The notes: generated by a model not told the origin, from the letters alone. 64,000 bases of DNA from Burkholderia sp. H160 (GCA_000173575.1 ABYL01000001.1:124001-188000), one strand, 5' to 3'. Positions 25,897 through 35,247 are shown, counted from the stretch's first letter. Numbers and translations: made by a program.

Positions 25897-26565
25897 ATGT
25901 CGGATGGACAGACGGTACCGATGGCGCCTGTACGAGTCGTGGTGATAGCGGCATCGTGGCAAGAGCGCGCAAGCCTGCAAGCGCTTGTCGAGGCGAACCC
26001 GGCACTTGAGTTCCTCGGTAGCGCAGCCGACGCCGAAAAGCTCGTCGATTGCCTCGCCGGATCGGTGCCGGATGTGGTTGTCACCGACATCGCGCCGGAG
26101 GCGGGCGACGCGCTCAAGACGCTATTCGAACTCTCGCACGCGTCACCGTCGCTGGTCCTGTTGAGCGACGACCCGGACAACGACTGGATCCTCGACGCGT
26201 TGCCCGCCGATGCGGCGGCTATCCTCCCGCGCAACGCGATGCCAGCCGAAATCGTCGCGTCCATCGAAGCAGTCGCAGCAGGCCTTTGCGTGCTGACGCC
26301 CGACATCCTCGCAAGGCTGCTGGCCGGAACAAGACAGCCGCGCCAGAAGGCATCCGGCGAACCGTTCGAAGCCTTGACGTCACGAGAGATTGAAGTGCTG
26401 GCGATGCTCGCCGACGGACTCGGCAACAAGGAGATCGCGCGGCACCTCGACATCTCGGACAACACGGTGAAATTCCACCTCTCCGCCATCTTCGGCAAAC
26501 TCGGCGCGACCAACCGCACCGAAGCGGTGATGCTCGGCATGCGGCACGGCTTCATCATGGTGTAG
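25897..26565 (+). CDS. LuxR/NarL-type regulator with degenerate receiver
   Basis: 222-residue protein with a receiver-like fold (residues 12-130) and a C-terminal LuxR helix-turn-helix (LTSREIEVLAMLADGLGNKEIARHLDISDNTVKFHLSAIF, split about residues 160-200). The normal acidic pair at the start of a receiver is replaced by VVIAASWQE; the phospho-acceptor position keeps Asp in VVTDIAP and the late Lys is Arg (ILPRNA). Phosphorylation by a partner kinase is therefore doubtful. No kinase gene is adjacent. It follows the S1C/PDZ gene, probably one unit. Confidence 0.88.
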   Translation: MSDGQTVPMAPVRVVVIAASWQERASLQALVEANPALEFLGSAADAEKLVDCLAGSVPDVVVTDIAPEAGDALKTLFELSHASPSLVLLSDDPDNDWILDALPADAAAILPRNAMPAEIVASIEAVAAGLCVLTPDILARLLAGTRQPRQKASGEPFEALTSREIEVLAMLADGLGNKEIARHLDISDNTVKFHLSAIFGKLGATNRTEAVMLGMRHGFIMV

Positions 26566-26599
26566 ACAAACTACGAAATTGACGCGACGTGGGCCGCTT

Positions 26600-27310
26600 T
26601 CAATTCTCCGCGCTTGCACCGGTCAACGCGCGAACACGGCTTTCATCGGCGGCGAGGTCGCTTGAACGGCCAGCATAGACGACGCCGCCATCGTCGAGCA
26701 CGTAAGCATGATCGGCAATCTCAAGTCCGATGCGCGCGTTCTGCTCGACCAGCAGCACCGAAATCCCTTCGTCGCGCATCTGCGACACGACGCGAAACAC
26801 CTCGCGCACGATCAGAGGCGCGAGACCCTGAGAGGGTTCATCGAGAATCAGCAGCCGGGGATTGAGCAGCAGCGCGCGGGCGATCGACAGCATCTCCTGT
26901 TCGCCACCGGAAAGCTGACGTCCGCGGCTTTCCTTGCGTTCGGCAAGCCGTGGAAACAGCTCGTAAATTCGCGCAATCGTCCAGGGTCCGCTGCGAGCAA
27001 GCGGCACACGCAGATTTTCTTCGACACTGAGATTGGCGAAGATTCTTCGTCCTTCGGGGACATAGCCCACGCCGTTCGCGGCGATCCGGAACGTCGGCCA
27101 GCGTGTCGTATCCGCGCCGAAGATCGTCACGCGCCCCCGGCGTGCCGGTGTCAGGCCCATCAGCGTGCGCAGCGTCGTGGTCTTGCCCGCGCCGTTGCGG
27201 CCCAGCAATGCGGTGATCCGGCCTTCCTCGACCGCAAGGCTGACACCGTGCAGGATGTGGCTCTTGCCGTAATAGGTATGAAGTTCCTCGGCGATGAGCG
27301 CTGTGTTCAT
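26600..27310 (-). CDS. livF: LIV-type ABC importer ATPase (LivF-like), second system
   Basis: 236-residue ATPase with Walker A GRNGAGKTT (residues 37-45), signature LSGGEQEMLSIARAL, Walker B LLILDEPSQGLAP and the LivF-type VEQNARI switch region. It overlaps the LivG stop by ATGA and is the last gene of the minus-strand importer operon that starts with the binding protein at 31246. Confidence 0.94.
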   Translation of the reverse strand: MNTALIAEELHTYYGKSHILHGVSLAVEEGRITALLGRNGAGKTTTLRTLMGLTPARRGRVTIFGADTTRWPTFRIAANGVGYVPEGRRIFANLSVEENLRVPLARSGPWTIARIYELFPRLAERKESRGRQLSGGEQEMLSIARALLLNPRLLILDEPSQGLAPLIVREVFRVVSQMRDEGISVLLVEQNARIGLEIADHAYVLDDGGVVYAGRSSDLAADESRVRALTGASAEN

Positions 27311-28056
27311 GTCACGTCACCCAGGTACGCCGCCTGCACGACCTCGTTCGCCGCGATTTCCGCCGGCGCGCCCTCGGCGAGGAGCGTGCCCCGGTCGAGC
27401 ACCGTAATGCGGTCAGCAAGATGGAACACCACGCGCATGTCGTGCTCGATCAGCACGATTGTGAATTTACCGCCGCTGCGCAGACGGCGAATCAGCTGCG
27501 TAATCTCGTTGGTCTCCTCGCCGCCCATGCCGGCAGTGGGTTCGTCGAGCAGCAGCAGACGAGGCCGCAGCGCCAGCGCCATGGCGATTTCCGCAACGCG
27601 CTGGTCACCGTGCGCGAGCTCGCCGGTCAGCCGGTCGCTTTTTGCCGCCAGTCCGGTGAGTTCCAGTGTTTCTTCGACACGCTCGCGCACCCGGGTTTTT
27701 TCGGTGCGGCCGACCCACGGTCGCAAGCGGAATCCCGCCGCAACCTCCGCGCTGATGCGCACGTTTTCGAACACCGTGAGTGCGGGAAAGATCTCGGTAA
27801 TCTGGAACGTGCGGGCGATGCCGTTCGCGACGCGCCGATGCGCCGGGACGGCCGTGATGTCCTGTCCGTCGAACACGATCGTTCCCGTGGTCGGCGGGAA
27901 AAAGCCGCTGATGAGATTGAAGAAGGTGGTCTTGCCGGCGCCGTTCGGTCCGATGACGGCGCGCAACTCGCCTTCCTCGACGGCGAGCGAGACGTCGCGT
28001 ACCGCAGCGAGGCTGCCGAAGCGCTTGCTCACGTGCCTGACTTCGAGAACGCTCAT
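27307..28056 (-). CDS. livG: LIV-type ABC importer ATPase (LivG-like), second system
   Basis: 249-residue ATPase. Walker A is GPNGAGKTT, the LivG-type FQITEIFPALTVFENV precedes the signature LAHGDQRVAEIAMALA, Walker B is LLLLDEPTAGMG and the switch IEHDM. Start at MSVLEVRH overlaps the LivM stop by ATGA; sequence upstream of it is in another gene. Together with LivF it drives uptake. Confidence 0.94.
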   Translation of the reverse strand: MSVLEVRHVSKRFGSLAAVRDVSLAVEEGELRAVIGPNGAGKTTFFNLISGFFPPTTGTIVFDGQDITAVPAHRRVANGIARTFQITEIFPALTVFENVRISAEVAAGFRLRPWVGRTEKTRVRERVEETLELTGLAAKSDRLTGELAHGDQRVAEIAMALALRPRLLLLDEPTAGMGGEETNEITQLIRRLRSGGKFTIVLIEHDMRVVFHLADRITVLDRGTLLAEGAPAEIAANEVVQAAYLGDVT

Positions 28057-29018
28057 GAATCGCTCCCGCGCCGGATAAAGCCGAGCAGACCCCGCGGGAA
28101 GAACAGCACGATCGCGATGAACAGCATGCCGACGAACGACATCCAGTTGACGGTGATACTCGACAGATAGTCCTGCAGCACGACGAATACCGCGGCGCCG
28201 AGAAGCGGCCCCCACAGGCTGCGCATGCCGCCCATCACCGCCATCATCACGAAGTCGCCGGATTGGCTGAAATGCAGCCCGCGCGGATCGGCGAAATTGT
28301 TCAGAAGAGCATAGAGCGCACCGGCAAACCCCATGAAAAAGCAGGAGAGCGTAAAAGCGATCCAGATATGGCGGTCGACGGGAATGCCGAGAAAGCGCGC
28401 GCGCCGTTCATTTTCGCGGATCGCGATCATCGTGCGCCCGAACGGCGAGCGCAGGATAAAGCCCATCAGACCGACCGTTAGCGCTAGGCAAAACAGCACA
28501 AAGTAATAGAACGCATCGGCATTCGAGAGGATGTCGATGGTCGTGATGCCAAGGTGAAGCGGCATGCGCGAGAATCCGCGCAGACCGTCGTCGCCGCCTG
28601 TCAACGAACTCCATTGGAATGCGATGTAGTAGAAGACCTGCCCGAAGGCGATGGTGACCATTGCGAAATAGACGCCACGCCGCCTCGCACACACCGCACC
28701 GAGCAGCGCGCCGGCGATCCCGCCGAGCAACGTTCCGCACAGAAGAGCGAGCGGCGTGCTCGGCGCAACGAATTTCAGCGCGAGGCCAGCGCCATACGCA
28801 CCGAGCCCGAAGTACGCGGCGTGACCGAAGGACAACACGCCGGTGAAGCCGAGCAGAAAGTTCACCGACATCGCGGCGAGACCCAGCACGAGCACCCGGG
28901 TGCCAAGCGCGGTGTAGCCGCCGAGCGGCGGCATCCAGTACGGGGCGAGCAGCAACACGGCCCAGATCGCCGTGAGCGTTAGCAGTCTGTGGTGCCTCGT
29001 CTGTCGCGCTTCGCTCAT
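28053..29018 (-). CDS. livM: LIV-type ABC importer permease (LivM-like), second system
   Basis: 321-residue inner-membrane permease with about 10 helices. The region NFLLGFTGVLSFGHAAYFGLGAY is the classic LivM helix and IRENERRARFLGIPVDRH is the ATPase-contact loop. It overlaps LivH by ATGA at its start and LivG at its end. Confidence 0.94.
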   Translation of the reverse strand: MSEARQTRHHRLLTLTAIWAVLLLAPYWMPPLGGYTALGTRVLVLGLAAMSVNFLLGFTGVLSFGHAAYFGLGAYGAGLALKFVAPSTPLALLCGTLLGGIAGALLGAVCARRRGVYFAMVTIAFGQVFYYIAFQWSSLTGGDDGLRGFSRMPLHLGITTIDILSNADAFYYFVLFCLALTVGLMGFILRSPFGRTMIAIRENERRARFLGIPVDRHIWIAFTLSCFFMGFAGALYALLNNFADPRGLHFSQSGDFVMMAVMGGMRSLWGPLLGAAVFVVLQDYLSSITVNWMSFVGMLFIAIVLFFPRGLLGFIRRGSDS

Positions 29019-29884
29019 GTCAGCATGCCCTCCTCTCCGAGCAGGCCGCGTGGGCGCAACAGCAGCACGACGGCCATCATCACGTAGATGATCGCTTCGC
29101 TTGCCGCGGGCAGAAACACGGCCGTGATGCCGGAGGCGACGCCGATCAGCAAGCCCCCGAGCAATGTGCCGGTGAGGCTGCCGACTCCGCCGACGATGAT
29201 GGCAATGAAGCTCGGCATCAGGAGCCCGGTTCCCATCGTCGGCTCCAGGCCAAGCTGGCCGGCGGCGAGCACCCCGCTCAGACCGGCGAGGAAGGCGCCG
29301 ACCGCGAAATTGAACGAACGCAGCCTGCCCACGTTGATGCCGAGCGCTGCCACGGTTTCTAGGTCGAGGGTACCGGCGCGGATGCGGATGCCGAGCCGGC
29401 TATAGCGTAGCAGGACGAACAGCAGCGCCACCGTCACCGCCACCGTCGCGACCATGAAGAGGCGATAGCCGGTGATGAAGAACAACGTGTTGCTCAAAGG
29501 CTGGGACAGCACGGACGGAATGGTCACCGGTTTGCCTTGCGCGCCCCAGATGAAACGGGTGCCGTCCTCGAAGATGAAGGCAAGACCGAACGTCAGCAGC
29601 AGGCTGTAAAGCGGGTCGCGCCCATAGACTCGCCGGATCAGCACCCGTTCGATGGCTAAGCCGACCAGCGCGACGCACGGTGGCGCGATCAGCAGCGCGC
29701 CCCAGAAGCCCACGTAGGGCGTGATCGTATAGGCAACGTAGCCGCCAGCGACAAGAAAGCCGCCATGAGCGAAGTTGATGACGTTGCTCAGGTTGAGAAT
29801 GAGCGATAACCCGAGAGCCATCAGCACGTAAAACGCGCCGATGATCAGCCCGTTGGTGACGTTGAAGAGCAGCAGTTCAGTCAT
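29015..29884 (-). CDS. livH: LIV-type ABC importer permease (LivH-like), second system
   Basis: 289-residue permease with the LivH hallmark NVINFAHGGFLVAGGYVAY and a loop with TVAALGINVGRLRSFNF for ATPase contact. It begins 99 bases after the binding-protein stop, with a strong hairpin in the gap. Operon order is binding protein, LivH, LivM, LivG, LivF. Confidence 0.94.
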   Translation of the reverse strand: MTELLLFNVTNGLIIGAFYVLMALGLSLILNLSNVINFAHGGFLVAGGYVAYTITPYVGFWGALLIAPPCVALVGLAIERVLIRRVYGRDPLYSLLLTFGLAFIFEDGTRFIWGAQGKPVTIPSVLSQPLSNTLFFITGYRLFMVATVAVTVALLFVLLRYSRLGIRIRAGTLDLETVAALGINVGRLRSFNFAVGAFLAGLSGVLAAGQLGLEPTMGTGLLMPSFIAIIVGGVGSLTGTLLGGLLIGVASGITAVFLPAASEAIIYVMMAVVLLLRPRGLLGEEGMLT

Positions 29885-29950
29885 CGCCCACCATTCTTGT
29901 TATGGCGCCCTCGGCGCCCGTGCTTCGCTCCCACTCGCGCGATGAGAACC

Positions 29951-29975
29951 GCGCCCGGCGATCCCGCCCGGGCGC
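29951..29975 (-). promoter_or_regulatory. Hairpin between binding-protein and permease genes
   Basis: GCGCCCGG at 29951-29958 and CCGGGCGC at 29968-29975, loop of 9 bases. No U-run follows. In ABC operons such hairpins often protect the upstream binding-protein message, giving more binding protein than permease. Confidence 0.5.
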
Positions 29976-29983
29976 TTGCGCTA

Positions 29984-31246
29984 TCAGGCGGGCCACTGCA
30001 GCTTGCAGCCGGTTTCACTCTCGGGAGGCGCAGTCTTGTCCCCCGCAATCACCCGTTCTACCCGGAACAGGTCTTCCGGGTCGCCGGCCGGCTGGGATAG
30101 CGCTTCGCCCACGAACGACGATGTCATCAGCTGGTGATCCCCCTTGCGGTAGTAGCACTTGTTCGCCTGCAACTTGACGTCGTCTGCCAATTCGAAACCG
30201 CCGAGCGCTTCGGCGAGTTTTCTGGCGTCGAGCGTCTTTTCCTTGTTGGCGATGCCGGCAAGGGTATGCACCGATGTATAGCCGAACCAGTGACGCGCGG
30301 TGGGAACCTTGCCGCCGTTCACTTTACGGATGTCGCTAACGAACTTCTCGACTCCCGGCACACCCGGCTGCTTCCAGTACCACTCGAACATCCAGATGCC
30401 GACACGCGCCTCCGGCGGCATCGCCTCGAGCGATTCGAGTTCCTGCTGCAGCCCGGCAATGTGAATATTTTTGCCGATGCCGAACTGCGCAATCTGCTTC
30501 AGGCAGTTGACCATGTCGGAGCCTTGCGGGAGCACGAGCAGGACGTCGGGATTCGCCGCGCGCGCCTTGATCAGATAGGCGGAGAAGTCAGTTGTGCCGA
30601 GCGGGGTGAGCTCGTTGCCGGTCATCGTGCCACCGAGCTTCTGCAGATCGGCGGCCGCGGCCTTCTGCAGCGTGTGGCCGAACGCGTAGTCCGGTGTGAT
30701 GAAATGCCACTTCTTGCCGTACTTGGTGAACAGCAGGTTCGCGACGGCGTTCGCCTCCATGCTGGTCGTATTGCAGACGCGATAGACGTTCCACTTGCAG
30801 TCGACGCCCGTAATCGTATCGGTGTGGCCGCCCGAAACGATATGCAGCACCCCTTTCTCATTGCTGACCTGGGAGATGGCCTGGGCGATACCGGAGTTCA
30901 CGTCGCCGATGAGGAACGTGACCTGATCACGTTCGATCAGCTTGCGCGCCTTCTGCACGCCGGTGCCGACGTCGTTTGCGGAGTCTTCGACCATGAGCTC
31001 CACGGGGCGTCCCAGAATGCCGCCCTGGGCATTGATCTGCTGAACGGCAAGCCTCGCGCCCGTCACTTCGTTCTGTGCTACTGCAGCATAAACGCCCGTC
31101 AGCGGATCGACCATGCCGATTCGCAACGGAGCTTCGCCGCGTGACTTGATAATGAAGGGCGGCGCCAACTGCAGTGCGGCTGTTGCGGCAGTCGCTTTGA
31201 GTATGGTGCGCCGACTGAAAGCGGGGACACGACCTGGTGTTTTCAT
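29984..31246 (-). CDS. ABC importer substrate-binding protein (LivK type, Tat-like signal), second system
   Basis: 420-residue periplasmic protein. A twin-arginine signal (FSRRTILKATAATAALQL) leads to LRIGMVDPLTGVYAAVA, the type I periplasmic-binding fold of the LivK/amide-binding group. The later part ends ETGCKLQWPA. Start MKTPGRVP was chosen for the GAGGGAG ribosome site 6 bases upstream. The divergent IclR, AAHS and decarboxylase-like genes suggest an aromatic acid as ligand. Confidence 0.92.
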   Translation of the reverse strand: MKTPGRVPAFSRRTILKATAATAALQLAPPFIIKSRGEAPLRIGMVDPLTGVYAAVAQNEVTGARLAVQQINAQGGILGRPVELMVEDSANDVGTGVQKARKLIERDQVTFLIGDVNSGIAQAISQVSNEKGVLHIVSGGHTDTITGVDCKWNVYRVCNTTSMEANAVANLLFTKYGKKWHFITPDYAFGHTLQKAAAADLQKLGGTMTGNELTPLGTTDFSAYLIKARAANPDVLLVLPQGSDMVNCLKQIAQFGIGKNIHIAGLQQELESLEAMPPEARVGIWMFEWYWKQPGVPGVEKFVSDIRKVNGGKVPTARHWFGYTSVHTLAGIANKEKTLDARKLAEALGGFELADDVKLQANKCYYRKGDHQLMTSSFVGEALSQPAGDPEDLFRVERVIAGDKTAPPESETGCKLQWPA

Positions 31247-31632
31247 AGGGTTCTCCCTCACCGTGATGTCGAATTTTTTTGAACCGCTGAATGGTTGGTC
31301 TGCGCGTGCGAAACACGGGCAAGTCGATCTTGAACGCGTTCAAGGGAATCCACAATACGGCATTTTCCCGCTGATAGAAGCACGACAGCGCGCAGCTTTT
31401 CGAGCGGTTTTGTCGAGACGATGGCCAACAGGCGAGCAGCCAGCAATATTGTTAGTAGCGCTATATAGCGATCGGAAGGCCGCACATTGTGTGAGCATCA
31501 GATGTTGGAGATCTGGGTGCGAGTACAACGAAGTCCTTAAGACGTCGAGCCTCGTCCCCAGGCATTTCCCTGATTAACATTATTTCCACATTGTAGAAAT
31601 ATTGCCAAATTCCTATATCGGTCAAATATCGT
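31247..31632. other. Divergent promoter region between binding protein and IclR genes
   Basis: 386 bases with no gene. It must hold promoters for both directions. The last 60 bases before the IclR start are AT-rich and contain the dyad at 31581-31601. Confidence 0.7.
31581..31601. promoter_or_regulatory. IclR-type operator candidate
   Basis: TATTTC at 31581-31586 and GAAATA at 31596-31601, spacing 9, ending 31 bases before the IclR start. The half-site resembles the ATTTCCA/TGGAAAT halves known for IclR repressors. Confidence 0.5.
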
Positions 31633-32502
31633 ATGGTGAAGCAGCGCGCACGGATCCAGCCCGAAGACGAAGCAGTCGACGAATCCCAGGGGAAGAACTC
31701 GAGCCTGGAACGCATGCTGTCGTTACTGGATCAGTTCACCGGGAGCAGCCCGGTGTGGTCCGCCGATGAACTCGCCGACGCGCTCGGCTTCACGCGCTCA
31801 GCCGTGTATCGCTACATCCGTGAACTATCCGCGTCAGGACTGCTGGCGCCGGTCGCGACCGGGCGTTACAGCCTGGGGCCGCGCATCATCCAGCTCAATC
31901 GGCAGTTGGAGGAGTCGGACCCGATGTTGATCGCGATGCAAACGATCGAAGCCGATCTGCCGCCATTCGCCGCCGCGCAAAAGTGGCACCTGTGCCGGCT
32001 TTTCCGCGATCGTGTCGTCGCAATTGGCGAGTACGGTCATCTCGACAAAGACGTGAGCTATCGACGCGGATGCCCGATGCCGCTTCTGCGTGGCGCGACA
32101 TCGACAGCCGTGCTCGCGTGGCTGCCCGACCGGCAATTGATGCGCCTCTACCTGGAGAACCAGGACGATGCCCGAACCCCGACGCTCGGCGCGAGCTGGC
32201 CGGAATATCGAAAAGCGCTCGCCGGCATCCGCAAACAGGGCTATGCACTCGCAATCGCCGAGGTGGACGAGGGCGTGTTCGCGATCGCCGCGCCGGTCTT
32301 CGCAGCGGACGGCAAGGTGACCGGGAGCATCAGCGTGGTTCGCTCGCTCGACGATTACAGCGCGCAACGCGTGCAGCAGGAAGGCTTGATGGTCGCCGAT
32401 ATCGGACGCCGCATTTCGGAGACCATCCAGCGGATGGCTGTCGCGCAACACAAGACTGCAGCAACTAAAACGAGCCGCAAACGGCAAAAGGAGACGCGAT
32501 GA
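31633..32502 (+). CDS. IclR family transcriptional regulator
   Basis: 289-residue regulator: winged helix-turn-helix at about residues 25-85 (WSADELADALGFTRSAVYRYIRELSASGL split) and a C-terminal IclR effector domain (RGATSTAVLAWLP, GVFAIAAPVFAADGKVTGSISV). The C-terminal tail is Lys/Arg-rich. Its stop overlaps the AAHS transporter start by ATGA, so it is co-transcribed with the genes it probably controls, and the divergent importer may be a second target. Confidence 0.93.
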   Translation: MVKQRARIQPEDEAVDESQGKNSSLERMLSLLDQFTGSSPVWSADELADALGFTRSAVYRYIRELSASGLLAPVATGRYSLGPRIIQLNRQLEESDPMLIAMQTIEADLPPFAAAQKWHLCRLFRDRVVAIGEYGHLDKDVSYRRGCPMPLLRGATSTAVLAWLPDRQLMRLYLENQDDARTPTLGASWPEYRKALAGIRKQGYALAIAEVDEGVFAIAAPVFAADGKVTGSISVVRSLDDYSAQRVQQEGLMVADIGRRISETIQRMAVAQHKTAATKTSRKRQKETR

Positions 32503-33887
32503 ATACGCAACACCGGGCGAGCAATGCCCGCACGCTGGTCTTACAGGACCTGATCAATGAACGGCGGCTATCGCGGTTTCAGGTGGTCACGTTCCTGCTT
32601 TGCTTTGCGATTCTGGTACTTGATGGCTACGACACGGTGGTGGTCGGTTACATCGCGCCTGCGTTGAAGGCTCACTTTGGCGCGGCTCCCGCGCAGCTCG
32701 CACCGATGTTCGGCGCAGGTCTCTTCGGCCTCACGCTCGGCTCTTTTATCTTCGGTCCGGTCGCGGATCGCTTCGGACGCAAGCCGACGCTCATCGCATC
32801 TATCGCGGTGTTTGCGCTGTTCAGCCTGCTGTCCGCGGGGGCCGACTCGATCGGCATGCTGATCGTGCTGCGCTTCCTGACAGGCCTCGGGCTTGGCGGC
32901 GCGATGCCGAATGCGTATACGCTCGCGGCCGAATATTGCCCTGACCGTCTGCGCTCGACGCTGGTTGCGCCGATCGGCTGCGGTATCGCGGTGGGCGGCG
33001 CGCTGGGCGGGCTGTTCGCGTCGCGCATGATCGGCGCGTTCGGTTGGGGGTCGATGCTCGTACTCGGCGGCGTGCTTCCGCTCCTGCTTGTCGTGGTGCT
33101 CGCGCTCTGGCTGCCTGAATCCGTGCGCTACCTCATCGCGCGCGGCGGCAAAGAGGCGCAGGCCCGCGCGATTCTGAAACGGATCGTGCCCGACGCCGAT
33201 CTCGAGAACGTCACCATTACGCTTGAAGAGCGGCGGGTGCAAGGCTTGCCGATCAGGCAACTGCTAGGCCCCGGTATCGGCGGCGGCACGCTGCTGCTCT
33301 GGACCACTGCGTTCATGGCGCTGCTTGTCATCTATTTCCTCGGCAACTGGCTGCCGATCCTGATCCAGCAAAGCGGCGTGTCGTTCCATAACGCTTCGTT
33401 GATGACGGCGCTTTATCTCACCGGCAACAGCCTTGGCGCGGTTTTGCTCGGCGTGCTGATGGATCGGATGAATCCGCAATACGTGCTGTGCGGTGCGTTC
33501 GTCTGTGCGTCGATCAGTCTCGCCTCGTTCGGTCATCTGTCCGGCATGCCCGGCCTGGCTTTGCTGGCGCTTTTCGTGACCGGGGTCGGCACCGGCGGCA
33601 CGATGACCGGCACCAACATTCTGTCGGCGAGCTATTACGCGACCGCGAGCCGCGCGACGGGTGTGGCATGGACGCTTGGCATGGGACGCGTCGGCTCGAT
33701 CGTTGGCTCGATGGTCGGCGGTGCGATGCTGGCCGCGCATTGGGAAGCGAAGATGATTTTCGGCGCTGTGGCGGTGCCGGTGGTGATCGCGGCGATCAGC
33801 GTTTATGTGCTGGCCATCTACCGCTCGCGTCATCCCGCGACGGTCACCGACGCCGCTCGCGCTCAGATCGGATCGGCCGCTCATTGA
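32499..33887 (+). CDS. MFS aromatic acid:H+ symporter (AAHS) family transporter
   Basis: 462-residue inner-membrane transporter with about 12 helices. The first helix DGYDTVVVGYIAPAL carries the DGxD motif of AAHS proteins such as PcaK and BenK, and the loop 2-3 motif is GPVADRFGRKPTL. It overlaps the IclR gene by ATGA and is followed after 41 bases by the decarboxylase-like gene. Likely imports an aromatic acid such as a hydroxybenzoate or phthalate. Confidence 0.93.
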   Translation: MNTQHRASNARTLVLQDLINERRLSRFQVVTFLLCFAILVLDGYDTVVVGYIAPALKAHFGAAPAQLAPMFGAGLFGLTLGSFIFGPVADRFGRKPTLIASIAVFALFSLLSAGADSIGMLIVLRFLTGLGLGGAMPNAYTLAAEYCPDRLRSTLVAPIGCGIAVGGALGGLFASRMIGAFGWGSMLVLGGVLPLLLVVVLALWLPESVRYLIARGGKEAQARAILKRIVPDADLENVTITLEERRVQGLPIRQLLGPGIGGGTLLLWTTAFMALLVIYFLGNWLPILIQQSGVSFHNASLMTALYLTGNSLGAVLLGVLMDRMNPQYVLCGAFVCASISLASFGHLSGMPGLALLALFVTGVGTGGTMTGTNILSASYYATASRATGVAWTLGMGRVGSIVGSMVGGAMLAAHWEAKMIFGAVAVPVVIAAISVYVLAIYRSRHPATVTDAARAQIGSAAH

Positions 33888-33928
33888 GCCGGCCGCTGGA
33901 AAGAACATTCAACTATCAAAGGAAGACA

Positions 33929-34918
33929 ATGAAGCTGCCTCTCACCGTCGCGTGCTGGGACTACGACCGCACGCGCGCACTCTTCGATGGCCGCATCGGG
34001 ATCGAAGGCTGCGATCCGAACTATCTGCCGCTTCCTGTCGAAGAGACCTTCTTTCGCGCGTTGCGATCGTCTGAATTCGATGTCGCGGAGCTATCGCTGA
34101 GCAGCTACACGATGTTGCGCTCGCGCGGGACGTCGCCCTATACGGCGATTCCGGTGTTCCTGTCGCGGATGTTCCGTCATTCCGCGATCTACGTGCGACG
34201 CGATCGCGGTATCACGGCGCCGAGCGACCTCATCGGTAAAACGCTCGGTGTGCCAGAGTTTCAGCTGACCGCGCCGGTGTGGGTCCGCGGCATTCTCGAA
34301 GACGAATACGGCGTGCGATCGTCGGATATTCATTGGCGGACCGGCGGTGTCGAGGAGCCTGGACGTCACGAAAAAGTGGCGATGCAAAACCACGCAGGGA
34401 TTGACATCCAGCCGATTCCGTCCGATGCGACGCTCAACCAGTGGCTCGTCGAAGGACGGATCGACGGCATCGTGGCGCCGCGCGCGCCGAGTGCATTCAT
34501 CAACGGTCACCCCGATATCGTGCGTCTCTTTCCCGACTTTCGCGCAGCCGAGAAGGCCTATTACGCAAAAACGGGCATCTTTCCGATCATGCACGTCGTG
34601 GGCATTCGCAATGAACTCGTCGAGCGTCATCCGTGGCTGGCCGCGAGCGTCTTCAAAGCGTTTACTCTCGCCAAGAACCACGCGCAGCGGGAACTGAGCG
34701 AACTCGCCGCGTTGAAGACGACGCTGCCCTGGCTTGCAAGTGAATATGAAGAGACCGTCGCCGTGCTTGGTAAAGACTTCTGGCGCTACGGTGTACCCGG
34801 CAACGAAGCCGTACTCAACGCATTCTTGCGCTATCACCACACGCAAGGACTGTCTGAACGGCTAATGACCATCGACGAATTGTTTGCGCCTTCCACGACG
34901 GCGCAGTTCGTTATTTGA
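33929..34918 (+). CDS. 4,5-dihydroxyphthalate decarboxylase-like protein
   Basis: 329 residues, the full family length. The start MKLPLTVACWDYDRTRALFDG and the later HPWLAASVFKAFTLAKNHA and RYHHTQGLSERLMTIDELF match the 4,5-dihydroxyphthalate decarboxylase (Pht5) group, whose fold is that of a periplasmic-binding-type protein. No signal peptide. Start has AAAGGAAG 6 bases upstream. With the AAHS transporter and LIV importer it suggests phthalate or related aromatic catabolism. Some homologues may only bind substrates; no ring dioxygenase is in the window. Confidence 0.83.
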   Translation: MKLPLTVACWDYDRTRALFDGRIGIEGCDPNYLPLPVEETFFRALRSSEFDVAELSLSSYTMLRSRGTSPYTAIPVFLSRMFRHSAIYVRRDRGITAPSDLIGKTLGVPEFQLTAPVWVRGILEDEYGVRSSDIHWRTGGVEEPGRHEKVAMQNHAGIDIQPIPSDATLNQWLVEGRIDGIVAPRAPSAFINGHPDIVRLFPDFRAAEKAYYAKTGIFPIMHVVGIRNELVERHPWLAASVFKAFTLAKNHAQRELSELAALKTTLPWLASEYEETVAVLGKDFWRYGVPGNEAVLNAFLRYHHTQGLSERLMTIDELFAPSTTAQFVI

Positions 34919-35031
34919 CGCCACACGCCGGTGCAGGTAAAGCGCCGAGGAATTTCACCACCCTCATGGAAAGCTCGCGAGCTGAGAATGAAGGCCCGGG
35001 TGCGCTCCTCGGCGTCAGGCCACGCCGCTGG

Positions 35032-35187
35032 CTAGTGCTTACGATGCATCCAGCTCATATGGTGTGTGTCGAGCCACTGGCTCAAGCCCTCTCCCGGGTG
35101 ATCGCGCCTGTAGCGACGGGACAATGCCATGGCGATGACAACGAGAACGACAAGGCCAACCCAAAAGCTAATCACTGACTGAGTCAT
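35032..35187 (-). CDS. Small membrane protein
   Basis: 51 residues or fewer: MTQSVISFWVGLVVLVVIAMALSRR forms one membrane helix, followed by a basic, His-rich tail ending in HHMSWMHRKH. The start has AAGGAGG 6 bases upstream, a strong site that makes translation likely. No family recognised. Confidence 0.55.
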   Translation of the reverse strand: MTQSVISFWVGLVVLVVIAMALSRRYRRDHPGEGLSQWLDTHHMSWMHRKH

Positions 35188-35247
35188 GGCAGCCTCCTTC
35201 TGGAATGCGACCATGCCCATATTCTAGTCATTGTCAGCCGAACTGGC

